Assembly: GCA_018238205.1 (NCBI GenBank)
Contig: JABCTV010000013.1
Location: forward strand, 1 to 36,293
DNA: 36,293 bases
From: Candidatus Thorarchaeota archaeon
GTDB taxonomy: Archaea; Asgardarchaeota; Thorarchaeia; Thorarchaeales; Thorarchaeaceae
Direction: 5' to 3'
This document shows positions 1-7,981 of this stretch, piece by piece. The first letter of the stretch is position 1. Each line of letters begins with the position of its first letter. The notes below the pieces were generated by a model that was not told where the DNA came from, did no database searches, and saw nothing but the letters and a program-made list of their open reading frames with translations. The translations under genes were made by a program, and so were the position numbers.

Positions 1-86
1 ATTGTAATCATTCTCTTGAGGGTCTCACCAAGCTGATTGATACTATCTTCCATCTTGTTCAAGCGACTAAGGAATTGTTCTGCCAT
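1..86 (-). CDS. 5' part of a small coiled-coil-like protein, cut by the window edge
   Basis: An ATG at 86 opens a minus-strand frame that runs without a stop to position 1 (28 codons). The peptide begins MAEQFLSRLNKMEDSINQLG and continues with a heptad-like pattern (L, M, I, L spaced by 3-4), so a short coiled coil is likely. A GGTGA lies about 8 nt upstream of the ATG. The gene is divergent from the GTPase at 281 and shares a 194-nt intergenic region with it. The family cannot be recognised from 28 residues. Being open to the edge and having an SD make it a plausible gene, but the length is too short to be sure. Confidence 0.45.
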   Translation of the reverse strand, partial: MAEQFLSRLNKMEDSINQLGETLKRMIT

Positions 87-280
87 GCCGTTTCACCAAT
101 TTCCAATTCTAGACTACGTTCAGAATTGGCTTTCTTAAACAATACTGCGATAGATACCTTACTCATTTCTGGATAGAATATGCTGTAGTACTCACTCTTT
201 TCTTGGTATACATTCCCAGAATGCTTAATTATTAACAAATATCAGTTCTTCTTAGTACTGAGTATAAGGATAATGAAGAA

Positions 281-883
281 ATGTCAACAGAAGGGGCTTC
301 TCATATGCTGAAATTGGTGGCTCTTGGTTCCGGAGCCGTAGGCAAAACCAGTTGCATCAAAAGATACACCGAAGACAGTTTCAGTGAACGTTACATTGCC
401 ACAATTGGTACAACCTTTGCTCTCAAGACTCTTGATGTTGTTTTACCAACAGGGAGCAGTGTCACTGCAAGAGTGGTTCTTTGGGATCTGGCAGGGCAGC
501 CTACGTATAACGAGCTCAGACGACGTTACATGGCGGGAGCCTCGATGGCAATCCTTGTTTACGATGTCACACGACCACAGACATTCCTTGACATAGGCGA
601 GTGGTACACCAAATTAATCACTGTGTGTCCAAATGCAGTAGTTGCGGTTGTTGCTAACAAGGTAGATAGACCAGACCGGTTGGTCCCACCTGAAGCAGGA
701 AATATGGTGAAAAAATGGCTAGATGTCTTCCACTATGAAACTAGTGCCAAGACTGGTCATAACGTCAACACACTTTTTACTGACTTAGTTACCAAAGCCA
801 TCGCTAAGCAGCAAGAGTTGGGACCATTGGACTCAGCATTTGCTGGAACCCAGCCTCCTAAACCATTCAAACTTGGCGTTTAG
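281..883 (+). CDS. Rab/Ras-like small GTPase
   Basis: Small GTP-binding switch protein of the Ras superfamily. Motifs in order: P-loop GSGAVGKTS, switch I threonine in IGTTF, switch II WDLAGQP (keeps the catalytic Gln; eukaryotic Rabs usually have WDTAGQE), NKVD for guanine specificity, and ETSAK as G5. The G domain fills about residues 9-175. The short tail ends in PFKLGV with no cysteine, so there is no prenylation site and membrane anchoring would need a partner. Proteins like this are abundant in Asgard archaea. The start is either ATG 281 or the in-frame ATG 305, which has AGAAGGGG about 8 nt upstream and begins right at the first beta strand. It is followed 21 nt later by a membrane protein gene on the same strand, suggesting an operon. 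Confidence 0.93.
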   Translation: MSTEGASHMLKLVALGSGAVGKTSCIKRYTEDSFSERYIATIGTTFALKTLDVVLPTGSSVTARVVLWDLAGQPTYNELRRRYMAGASMAILVYDVTRPQTFLDIGEWYTKLITVCPNAVVAVVANKVDRPDRLVPPEAGNMVKKWLDVFHYETSAKTGHNVNTLFTDLVTKAIAKQQELGPLDSAFAGTQPPKPFKLGV

Positions 884-904
884 ATGCTAGCTGAAAGGAG
901 TTAG

Positions 905-1456
905 ATGGTCACATTGAATAAAATTCAATTTCTAAAAGGTGCAATAGGACATGGATTCCTCTTAATGATGAATTTTTGTGTGCTCTTAGGAATCATCATG
1001 AGCTTCCAACTTCTTGTTAGTCCACTCAATCCACTCCCCCTTCTGAATGCTCTATTACTTTGGTATATGGTTATACATACCAGTATTTTACTCTCAATAC
1101 AAATAGGAATACAAGTATTGGAAATAATCAAGGTGCGTTCACCAACCATCCTGATCGGTTACTACTTCAAATTCGAGGACCAAGAAATAATACCTGTCCC
1201 GCTTTTGGACCCTATAAAGAGCAAATTAGCAGTGATTATCATTCTTCTGATACTGAGCGGAGGTATCATACTCTATCCAATCTTTGCAGTTTATGGAATG
1301 CTTCACTTATGGGTTAGACTACCAATCATTGCACTTCATCCCTCCACAATCATAAGCTACTATGTGATATTTCTGAATTTAGTCCCACCATTACTATTGA
1401 TTGGAGCTGCGGCGATTATTCTCGCCATTCTCATGATTGAGTTCAAACGCGAATAG
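905..1456 (+). CDS. Four-helix membrane protein, function unknown
   Basis: Very hydrophobic 183-residue protein with about four membrane segments (roughly residues 14-37, 43-70, 107-131 and 150-178). Charged stretches lie between them, for example around KFEDQE and in the FKRE tail. A strong AAAGGAG sits 5 nt before the ATG, and the gene starts 21 nt after the GTPase, so the two are probably co-transcribed. Inference only: it could act with the GTPase, which lacks a lipid-attachment cysteine. I do not recognise the family. Its 3' end overlaps the end of convergent purA by 14 bp. Confidence 0.75.
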   Translation: MVTLNKIQFLKGAIGHGFLLMMNFCVLLGIIMSFQLLVSPLNPLPLLNALLLWYMVIHTSILLSIQIGIQVLEIIKVRSPTILIGYYFKFEDQEIIPVPLLDPIKSKLAVIIILLILSGGIILYPIFAVYGMLHLWVRLPIIALHPSTIISYYVIFLNLVPPLLLIGAAAIILAILMIEFKRE

Positions 1457-2750
1457 ATACGTTTGGTAAAACTCCAGGAACCTGAATTGTATCAGATCTA
1501 TCAGGACCGAGGGAGAGGATAGCTACTTTAGAGCCAGTCCACGTTTCAATCTTCTGCAGATAATCCATCATGGCATCAGGGATTGAGGAATATGCATCTG
1601 TATCATCAGAGATCTTCGGTAGTTCTGACCATCCATCTAGTTCCTCATAAATGGGGGTTACTTTTGTGTAAGTTGTCGAGCTTGCAGGAACAGTATTCAG
1701 TTCTGTACCATCAATTTCATAGCCAACGCAGACCTTCAATGACTCTAGACCAGTGAGTACATCAATTTTAGTCACTGCTAAATATTCTGCACCGTTCACA
1801 CGTACTGCGTACTTCAATGCGACAAGATCTAACCAGCCACACCTGCGCGGTCTTCCAGTAACTGTACCAAATTCAGAACCACGCGTTCTCAGAAATTCAC
1901 CTGTAGCATCATCAAGTTCTGTTGGAAAAGGACCTGCGCCAACTCTTGTCAAGTATGCTTTTGTTATCCCGAGAATAGAACCAATCCTTGTGGGAGAAAC
2001 TCCAGTACCCGTTGCTGCTGCCGCAGACACACAGTTCGAGCTTGTGACAAAAGGATAAGTACCATGATCAATATCCAAGAGAGTTCCTTGAGCCCCTTCA
2101 AATAGAACGCGTTGTCCAGAGTCAATAGCAGAGTTCAGAAACTCGACAGTATCACCAATGAGTGGCATAACTTGCTTGAGGGCTTTAGTATAATCATTCA
2201 ATGCGTTTTGAGTGCTATCATCCACTTTTGCATGATGCAAATCTTGTATTCGTGAAGTTGAGGTTTCTTCAAGAACCTTCCATTGTGGAGTGCTGATAAT
2301 GTCTTGCAAATCAGATGCTCTGATTCCGATTCGAGATATCTTATCGGCATATGTTGGTCCAATGCCGCGTTTAGTGGTGCCTATCTTCTGTTCTCCCTTT
2401 GCTTTCTCTTGAAGCCCATCAATATGAATGTGGTAAGGAGTGATGAAGTGAGCACGGTCACTTACAAGTAAATCTATGTTAAGACCTGCAGAGGATAGTT
2501 GTTCAAGCTCCTGAATTAGAATGAAAGGATCAACAACTACGCCATTTCCTATGACTACCTTCTTACCTCGTACAGCACCAGTAGGCATCAGTCTAAATTT
2601 GAAAACATCAGACCCGATTATTACGGTATGTCCAGCGTTACTACCGCCTTGAAAACGAACGACAATATCAAAATTCTCAGAAAGAACGTCAACAATCTTT
2701 CCCTTGCCTTCGTCACCCCATTGCAGACCAACAACCACGAGATTTTGCAT
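1443..2750 (-). CDS. purA: Adenylosuccinate synthetase
   Basis: Catalyses IMP + aspartate + GTP to adenylosuccinate, the first step from IMP to AMP, in the cytoplasm. The protein starts MQNLVVVGLQWGDEGKGK, which puts the catalytic Asp at 13 and His at 41 (GGSNAGHT), the same numbering as the E. coli enzyme. Further blocks: GTTKRGIGPTYADK, FEGAQGTLLDIDHGTYP, GAGPFPTEL, GRPRRCGW and TKID (guanine recognition). At 435 residues it has the length of bacterial/eukaryotic PurA; many archaeal versions are shorter. The frame stays open to 2852, but those 34 codons look non-homologous. ATG 2750, or the GTG three codons before it, fits the family start and has a weak GTGAG. It is convergent with the membrane protein at 905-1456 and divergent from the reductase at 2889. 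Confidence 0.96.
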   Translation of the reverse strand: MQNLVVVGLQWGDEGKGKIVDVLSENFDIVVRFQGGSNAGHTVIIGSDVFKFRLMPTGAVRGKKVVIGNGVVVDPFILIQELEQLSSAGLNIDLLVSDRAHFITPYHIHIDGLQEKAKGEQKIGTTKRGIGPTYADKISRIGIRASDLQDIISTPQWKVLEETSTSRIQDLHHAKVDDSTQNALNDYTKALKQVMPLIGDTVEFLNSAIDSGQRVLFEGAQGTLLDIDHGTYPFVTSSNCVSAAAATGTGVSPTRIGSILGITKAYLTRVGAGPFPTELDDATGEFLRTRGSEFGTVTGRPRRCGWLDLVALKYAVRVNGAEYLAVTKIDVLTGLESLKVCVGYEIDGTELNTVPASSTTYTKVTPIYEELDGWSELPKISDDTDAYSSIPDAMMDYLQKIETWTGSKVAILSLGPDRSDTIQVPGVLPNVSIRV

Positions 2751-2888
2751 TTGGCTCACAATCGATTTGCCATGCTCAGTTCTTGATAACCCTTGCGCCC
2801 AGCAATTCTTGTTGAAAATAAATCCAAAAATATTGCGGTCTAATGAACGCATTTAAATTCGTGATAGTTAATAATAACAAGACTGACC

Positions 2889-4241
2889 TTGAAAAGACCA
2901 GATATTATTGTAGTTGGAGCTGGATCCGCAGGTTGTGTTGCGGCCAGACGTTGTGCAGAATTGGGACTTCGAACTCTACTTCTAGATAGGAAGCCTAAGG
3001 AAAAAATAGGACAAAAGGTGTGCGGCGATGAGGTCAGTAAATCACATTTTGAAGCCACAGGTATTGATATACCTAAAGATGATGAAATATCAACAGTTAT
3101 TGCAGGAGCAGATGTTTATCCACCAAGTTTGAAGAATGAGTTACAGGTTCGTGGCTGGTCTGATTTTGACGGGTGGACCTTAAACAGATTGACTTTCGGA
3201 CAAAGGCTTCTAGATGAAGCTATCCAAGCTGGAGTAATATTTATGCCCAGTATTCATGTGGGAGGTCCCATAACTATCGGTGATCAAGTCACAGGAATTC
3301 AATATAAGAATCTTGAAACTGGTGAGGAGAAAATCGTCAAGACAAAAATAGTCGTTGATGCAAGCGGTTTTGCTGCAATTATCAGGAATAAGCTAGAAAG
3401 TCCCTTAATTGAGAATAACATCGACAAAGGAGATATCGCTCTCTGTTATAGAGAGATTCTCAAGTTGAAAGTTCCTCTTGCAGAACCAGAGGTTGCACGA
3501 GTATTTCTTGGAGAAGGGATTGCACCCCAGGGATATGCTTGGGTTTTTCCAAAGAGCGCACAAGAAGTCAATGCAGGTATTGGTGTAACTGGAGGAGAAG
3601 GAAAAGGTTCTCCAAAAGCACACTTTACTGAATTCAAGAAGAAATACCCGCTTCTATTCGAGAGCACAGTCATAGATGGAAAAGGTGGTGCTGTGCCTGT
3701 CAGACGACCCCTCAAAAGCCTAGTGGGGGATGGTGTATTATTTGTGGGTGATGCGGCTCTACAAGTGAACCCTATACATGGTGGCGGAATCGGAGCTGGA
3801 ATGCGTGCTGGAATTATCCTTGGAGAGGTTGCGCGAGAAGCAATTGCTAGACGTGATGTGACAGCAAAGGGACTTTGGTCATACAATACTCGCTATCTAA
3901 CAAACTTTGGCAAGAGATTAGCTGCTCTTGAGATTTTCAGAAGATTACTCCAATCCGTCTCAGATGAGGAATTAGACTATGGCTTTGAGAAAAGAATTCT
4001 TGAAGCCGGAGACCTAATGGCGGCAAATAAGGGAGATGGATTCTCTCTCAGTCCAATGGATAAAATGAAGAGAGTACGACGTGGAGCTGGAAAATTATCT
4101 TTACTCCTAAAGATACAGAAAGCAGCCAGTCTAATGAAGAAAATGAGCAAGGCTTACGCAGCATATCCATCAAACTCTGCAGGACTTGATAAATGGGAAA
4201 GAAATGTTCTTAGTATAGTTGAAGACGCAAATTTCAAATAA
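2889..4241 (+). CDS. Geranylgeranyl reductase family FAD protein (archaeal lipid saturation)
   Basis: FAD-dependent oxidoreductase resembling digeranylgeranylglycerophospholipid reductase, which saturates the isoprenoid chains of archaeal membrane lipids. Evidence: N-terminal dinucleotide-binding VGAGSAGCVAA followed by a basic/acidic strand end (LLLDRK), the family Cys in KVCGDEV, the RLTFGQRLL segment, VVDASG, GYAWVFPK, and the second FAD motif VGDAALQVNPIHGGGI. It is 450 residues, slightly longer than many family members, with a basic helical C-terminus. The only sensible start is TTG 2889; an in-frame stop (TAG at 2865) lies just upstream and there is no Shine-Dalgarno, so the message may have a very short leader. 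The exact substrate within the family is inferred. Confidence 0.85.
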   Translation: MKRPDIIVVGAGSAGCVAARRCAELGLRTLLLDRKPKEKIGQKVCGDEVSKSHFEATGIDIPKDDEISTVIAGADVYPPSLKNELQVRGWSDFDGWTLNRLTFGQRLLDEAIQAGVIFMPSIHVGGPITIGDQVTGIQYKNLETGEEKIVKTKIVVDASGFAAIIRNKLESPLIENNIDKGDIALCYREILKLKVPLAEPEVARVFLGEGIAPQGYAWVFPKSAQEVNAGIGVTGGEGKGSPKAHFTEFKKKYPLLFESTVIDGKGGAVPVRRPLKSLVGDGVLFVGDAALQVNPIHGGGIGAGMRAGIILGEVAREAIARRDVTAKGLWSYNTRYLTNFGKRLAALEIFRRLLQSVSDEELDYGFEKRILEAGDLMAANKGDGFSLSPMDKMKRVRRGAGKLSLLLKIQKAASLMKKMSKAYAAYPSNSAGLDKWERNVLSIVEDANFK

Positions 4242-4250
4242 AAAAAGAAG

Positions 4251-4271
4251 TGGATGGTAAGAAACCATCCA
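4251..4271. terminator. Bidirectional hairpin terminator
   Basis: Perfect 8-bp stem TGGATGGT/ACCATCCA with a 5-nt loop, lying between the convergent reductase and radA genes. An A-run (4240-4247) precedes it and a short T-run follows, so it can serve transcripts from both sides. Confidence 0.7.
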
Positions 4272-4286
4272 GTACTTTTCAGACGA

Positions 4287-5345
4287 TTATACATCCCTGA
4301 TACCATCTTTCACGACGGTAAAGACTGCTTCTCCTTCAGGGAGATTTGGTGAATCCACAAGTCGACAGATTCTACGTTCGCCCTTTGACTTTCGTAGATA
4401 ACATCTTGTCTGTGGAACATGTGCTAGTACGTGACCACCAACTGGTGCAGTTGGATCACCAAAGAATGCATCTGGTCGTGACATGACCTGATTGGTGATG
4501 AACACTGCCAAGTTATTGATCTCCGCACCCCTCTGCAGATGGTGAAGGTGTTTGTTTAGCTTCTGCTGTCTTGCAGCTAGCGTACCTCTACCAGTATATT
4601 CAGCACGAAAGTGACTCATTATAGAGTCTACAACAAGGAGTTTTGCGTTCTTCTCAGGCGCCATCTCCATTGCTTGGTCACACAATAGTATCTGGTGGTC
4701 TGAATTATAGGCACGCGCCCAGACAACATTCTTGAGAACTTTAGCAGTATCCATTCCATAAGCTTCAGCCATATCTACTAAACGCTCAGGTCTGAATGTA
4801 CCTTCAGTATCAACGTAGATAGCTGTTGCACCGAGACCTCCCTCTTCAGGGGGTCGCTGAATCATGACTGCCAACTGATGTGCCATCTGTGTTTTTCCAG
4901 ACCTGAATGAACCGTATACCTCAGTAATGGCTTGAGTTTCCAGACCGCCTCCAAAGAGTTCATCAAGAGCCTTTGAACCGGATGAGATTTTACCTGCAAC
5001 CTTTCGTCTCTCAAGGAATATATCTGCGGTTTCAAAACCAATATCTAACATTTCACGAGCAGCTTTGATTATTTTTGTTGCGGTGGTTTCTCCAATGGAT
5101 CCTGCTGCAGCTAGTTCATTCGGTGATGCTACAGCAATAGCTTCTACAGTCTTATAACCAGACTCTGCCAATCTCTTTCCAATAGCAGGACCTACACCTG
5201 GAAGATCCGTCACTTCAATATCTGCAACTGAATCACCACTGTCTATATCAATTTCAGCGGATTCTTCGTTCGCTACCTCTTCGAATTTCTCGTAATCTTC
5301 AGCCTCTTCTGCTTTTTCTTCGACATCTTTCTTCTTCGGGGACAT
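4287..5345 (-). CDS. radA: DNA repair and recombination protein RadA
   Basis: Archaeal RecA/Rad51-family recombinase that forms filaments on single-stranded DNA and drives strand exchange. Order: acidic 45-residue N-terminal extension, helix-hairpin-helix DNA-binding domain (about 47-100, [12 protein letters not shown]), FxxA polymerisation motif FETA at 104-107, Walker A GSFRSGKT at 145-152, [11 protein letters not shown], and Walker B LLVVD at 236-240. The L2-region ITNQV is present. Walker A has Arg148, as in eukaryotic Rad51 (GEFRTGKT), where most archaeal RadA proteins have Gly. A strong GGGAGGT lies 7 nt before the ATG, and a TATA-like element sits about 70 nt upstream. The 352-residue length is normal for the family. 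Confidence 0.97.
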   Translation of the reverse strand: MSPKKKDVEEKAEEAEDYEKFEEVANEESAEIDIDSGDSVADIEVTDLPGVGPAIGKRLAESGYKTVEAIAVASPNELAAAGSIGETTATKIIKAAREMLDIGFETADIFLERRKVAGKISSGSKALDELFGGGLETQAITEVYGSFRSGKTQMAHQLAVMIQRPPEEGGLGATAIYVDTEGTFRPERLVDMAEAYGMDTAKVLKNVVWARAYNSDHQILLCDQAMEMAPEKNAKLLVVDSIMSHFRAEYTGRGTLAARQQKLNKHLHHLQRGAEINNLAVFITNQVMSRPDAFFGDPTAPVGGHVLAHVPQTRCYLRKSKGERRICRLVDSPNLPEGEAVFTVVKDGIRDV

Positions 5346-5410
5346 TGTGAAGACCTCCCTCAGATACTATCGAGCATCTGCACGTGGACAAGATGTAGTC
5401 AAAGTACAGA

Positions 5411-5420
5411 GTATAAAAAT
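5411..5420. promoter_or_regulatory. TATA-like element, possibly bidirectional
   Basis: GTATAAAAAT. On the minus strand it sits about 66-75 nt upstream of the radA start, giving a leader of roughly 40 nt that contains the SD. On the plus strand it sits 34-43 nt before the micro-ORF at 5454. Assignment is by position and sequence only. Confidence 0.4.
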
Positions 5421-5453
5421 AGCACTAGTGGTCTTTCCGAGTGAGGAGGTCTT

Positions 5454-5522
5454 ATGTTTTCGGAATTAGAAGTCCACTCACCACTAATTTCAGGTGTGAT
5501 TATGCTAAGTGAACTGAGGTAG
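5454..5522 (+). CDS. Candidate 22-residue micro-ORF
   Basis: Reads MFSELEVHSPLISGVIMLSE then L-R-stop. It is preceded by GAGGAGGT, one of the strongest Shine-Dalgarno matches in the window, 3 nt before the ATG, and by TATAAAAAT about 34-42 nt upstream. It lies alone in the 180-nt gap between radA and the Roadblock gene and ends 3 nt before the convergent Roadblock stop. The peptide resembles nothing I know. The SD plus TATA combination is the only support. An inverted repeat (TAGTGGT near 5426, ACCACTA near 5481) overlaps it, so the stretch could instead be a structured RNA or a terminator for the Roadblock gene. Confidence 0.28.
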   Translation: MFSELEVHSPLISGVIMLSELR

Positions 5523-5525
5523 TAT

Positions 5526-5846
5526 CTAGGATTTTGTTAAGGTAACAAGAATGAACTCATCCTGAGGAGCAATACGAATTCCACCCAAATCGGTCTGGAT
5601 TTGGATGAATGCTAATTCGCCTCCTTCTTTGACCCCTCTAACTATCTCATTGGTCTTACCAATCAATGCGCTCAATAGAGCAGATATTTCTTCAGCACGT
5701 TCCAGTGTAACACCCCATGTGTTGATGGGAAATCCTTCTGGACTAATGAATAAGGCTGCGTAAACATCTGGAAACTTGGTTGTGATATTCTGGATAATTC
5801 GTTCGAAGATCTCACGCTTTGGCATTGCTGGCATATTTTTGTACAT
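5526..5846 (-). CDS. Roadblock/LC7 domain protein
   Basis: Small alpha/beta protein of the Roadblock/LC7/MglB type, the family that scaffolds or regulates small GTPases; Asgard archaea carry many copies. Recognisable blocks are REIFERIIQNITTKFPDVYA, ALFISPEGFPI, a central helix ERAEEISALLSALIG, and the last strands ELAFIQIQTDLGGIRIAPQDE. The frame is open to 5936, but the domain begins only near residue 40 of that frame. Starts at ATG 5846, 5834 or 5825 give 106, 102 or 99 codons including the stop, typical for the family. No strong SD separates them, and 5846 is chosen provisionally. Partnership with the GTPase at 281 is possible but not shown, as the genes are 5 kb apart. Confidence 0.8.
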   Translation of the reverse strand: MYKNMPAMPKREIFERIIQNITTKFPDVYAALFISPEGFPINTWGVTLERAEEISALLSALIGKTNEIVRGVKEGGELAFIQIQTDLGGIRIAPQDEFILVTLTKS

Positions 5847-6027
5847 CCTAGCGGAATGACTAGTTCCCTTGAAAAAACGTGTCAAATAGCAAAGAAAAGG
5901 TTTGTTGTCATATGTTCCGCAGATTTCTGAGGACAAAGTTTCACTATTGAACTTAATCTTTCAAAGGAATTTGAAGTAAAGGTAGGAAATATAGGATGGA
6001 TAGGCGTTCAGTCTTGAGAGGATTGCT

Positions 6028-6651
6028 ATGAAGTACGGAGATGAGTTGCTTGATCTGCAGGGAAAACGTATCACCTTTGCTCGTTTTATATCCCGATTAG
6101 CTCCAGCACCACTGGTTAATCTCTATGTGGGAATAATCTTCTCGCTTTACTCACCTATTGGTCTCGGTCCAGTTCTAACACCAATGTCTAACATCTTACT
6201 ATGTGCCATAATGATGGTGATTCTGCCCATTACGCTGATTATTTACTCAGCACGGAGAGGAACGGTTGATCTTGATGTTTCAGATTGGAAGAGTAGGAAA
6301 AAGTTCTTCCTTTTCACATTACCAGTTTATGCTTTGTCGTTCCTGGTATATTCAATCCTCGGATGCGTAATTATGAGCGCTCTTGCTGCAGCCTATTTCA
6401 CAGTAACAAGTGTTGTAACAATAGCAAATCAGAGAACTAAGGTTTCAATACACGGGGTTGGAATAGGTGGACCCGGAACAGCTCTATTCTTCGTATTTGG
6501 TTGGGTTGCATTTCCCGTGATTCTCGCATGGGTTTTGGTTATTTGGTCACGTACTGTTCTTAAACAACACAGTCTGGCACAGTCGATTGGAGGAGTAATA
6601 CTTGGAATCGTCATTACACTTTGCACGTATCCCTTTGTGTACATAGTCTAA
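6028..6651 (+). CDS. PAP2-like (phosphatidic acid phosphatase) membrane protein
   Basis: 207 residues with about five or six membrane segments. Two motifs resemble a divergent PAP2 active site: KVSIHGVG (compare the PSGH block) and SRTVLKQHSLAQSIGG (compare SRxxxxxHxxxD, here with Gln in place of Asp). The missing Asp and the weak first motif (KxxxxxxRP not clear) mean activity is uncertain. Known family members remove phosphate from lipid phosphates or isoprenoid pyrophosphates at the membrane. GAGAGGA sits 6 nt before the ATG. The gene stands alone between the Roadblock gene and the zinc-ribbon gene. Confidence 0.55.
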   Translation: MKYGDELLDLQGKRITFARFISRLAPAPLVNLYVGIIFSLYSPIGLGPVLTPMSNILLCAIMMVILPITLIIYSARRGTVDLDVSDWKSRKKFFLFTLPVYALSFLVYSILGCVIMSALAAAYFTVTSVVTIANQRTKVSIHGVGIGGPGTALFFVFGWVAFPVILAWVLVIWSRTVLKQHSLAQSIGGVILGIVITLCTYPFVYIV

Positions 6652-6764
6652 TAATAACGCAGACGATGCTGTACGACAATTGTTCATATGTATACTCTTG
6701 GAAAATATGTTTGTACTCAGTCATGATGCTATAACTGAGAAATAAAACAAAAGCGGATTACAAA

Positions 6765-7970
6765 ATGGCCGACCATCTTCAATGCCCAGAATGTGGCAAA
6801 AATATCGGAATAGGCTCAACCTTCTGTATCGGTTGTGGAAATAAAATCCCTGAAGGTCTCAAACCAGTATCTACTCCAGAACCTGATACATTACCTAGTG
6901 TTGAAGAATCTGGACTTGATGAGATTGTGGAGCCAGTATTGGTCGATGAACCAACTCTTCCTGAACCAGAACCAGAGGTTTCTGCTGAACCAGATGAACT
7001 CACCTGGGATGAAGAACTACCCGATTTACCTGTGGGAGAAACTGAAGTAGAAAGTGGTGAAACCATGGTTAGTGGTCCTGCGTCTGTAGCTTTTGAACCT
7101 ATATCGGAAACCAAGGAACCAATCGTCACTGAGGAAGCTGAGTTATCATGGGAAGAGAGTATCGATGAGGTCAAAGAAGGTATGCCCTTCAAGGAGATTG
7201 AACCTCCAAGGATTGTTGCAGAAGCTGAAGCAATAGAAGTATCGACTGACGATGCTCTTACTCATCTATTTCCTGAAGTACGCGATGATGCAACCCGAGA
7301 TGCAGTTACACACCTTTTCCCTGAAGGTCGAGGAAGTACAAGTGCATCTTTCATTGATGTAGTAGTTGGGAAACCAGCCAAGATTTCAATCAAGACTCCT
7401 TTGAAAGAACTGGACCATGCATCCTGTCCAAATTGTGGCGTTGCTATTACAGCTGATGATTTTGACTATCCCGCCTATGTGTTTGATGCGATGGGAAAGG
7501 CGCGATCGGATTTCGGTGACCAGTTGTTAAAAGAAAATGAGCACGAACGCGCTATCGAGTATTTTGAGATGGCTAAGATTCTTTTCGAGAGATCTGGCAC
7601 TGAAAAAAATATTGCGGAGTCATTAAGAAGAATAGACATGGGCTATGATGCAATGGCTAGGTTCCACTATGATGAGGCAGAGGCTCATTTGAAAGAAGGT
7701 GAATTTGAATGGGCAATTGTACAATTTAAGAAAGCTAGAGAGTTGTACATGTTTACTACAGATGCTAAAAAGAGAGCTCGATGTGCTGAACGAGCCCGAG
7801 AGGCTTATGCGGTTTGGGGCAAAGCACTCGAATCAGAAGGAGATCAATTAGCAAAGGCTGGAAAAACAAGAGATGCCCTTGCCAAGTATCAAGAGGCTGC
7901 AGCCAAGTTCAGAGAGGGTGGCGATTCAAAACGTCTGAAAGGTCTTGATAAGAAGATTCGGAAAGCATGA
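6765..7970 (+). CDS. Zinc-ribbon protein with acidic linker and TPR-like repeats
   Basis: Layout: double-Cys zinc ribbon at residues 7-28 (CPECGK, then FCIGCGN); a very acidic, Pro-rich linker to about residue 160 with almost no basic residues; a short duplicated motif (ALTHLFPE and AVTHLFPE); a single CPNC pair near residue 223; then three helical hairpins that look like TPR units (GDQLLKENEHERAIEYFEMA, AHLKEGEFEWAIVQFKKA, GDQLAKAGKTRDALAKYQEA). No membrane segment. This suggests a cytoplasmic scaffold with a disordered acidic arm; the partner is unknown. The start ATG 6765 gives the zinc ribbon at the extreme N-terminus, as expected. It ends 11 nt before the convergent amidohydrolase. Confidence 0.75.
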   Translation: MADHLQCPECGKNIGIGSTFCIGCGNKIPEGLKPVSTPEPDTLPSVEESGLDEIVEPVLVDEPTLPEPEPEVSAEPDELTWDEELPDLPVGETEVESGETMVSGPASVAFEPISETKEPIVTEEAELSWEESIDEVKEGMPFKEIEPPRIVAEAEAIEVSTDDALTHLFPEVRDDATRDAVTHLFPEGRGSTSASFIDVVVGKPAKISIKTPLKELDHASCPNCGVAITADDFDYPAYVFDAMGKARSDFGDQLLKENEHERAIEYFEMAKILFERSGTEKNIAESLRRIDMGYDAMARFHYDEAEAHLKEGEFEWAIVQFKKARELYMFTTDAKKRARCAERAREAYAVWGKALESEGDQLAKAGKTRDALAKYQEAAAKFREGGDSKRLKGLDKKIRKA

Positions 7971-7981
7971 ATGTTCTAATC

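Noticed and set aside
3446-3886. Minus-strand 146-codon frame opposite the geranylgeranyl reductase
   Set aside because: Fully inside a clear gene, Pro/Ser/Thr-rich shadow with no motif.
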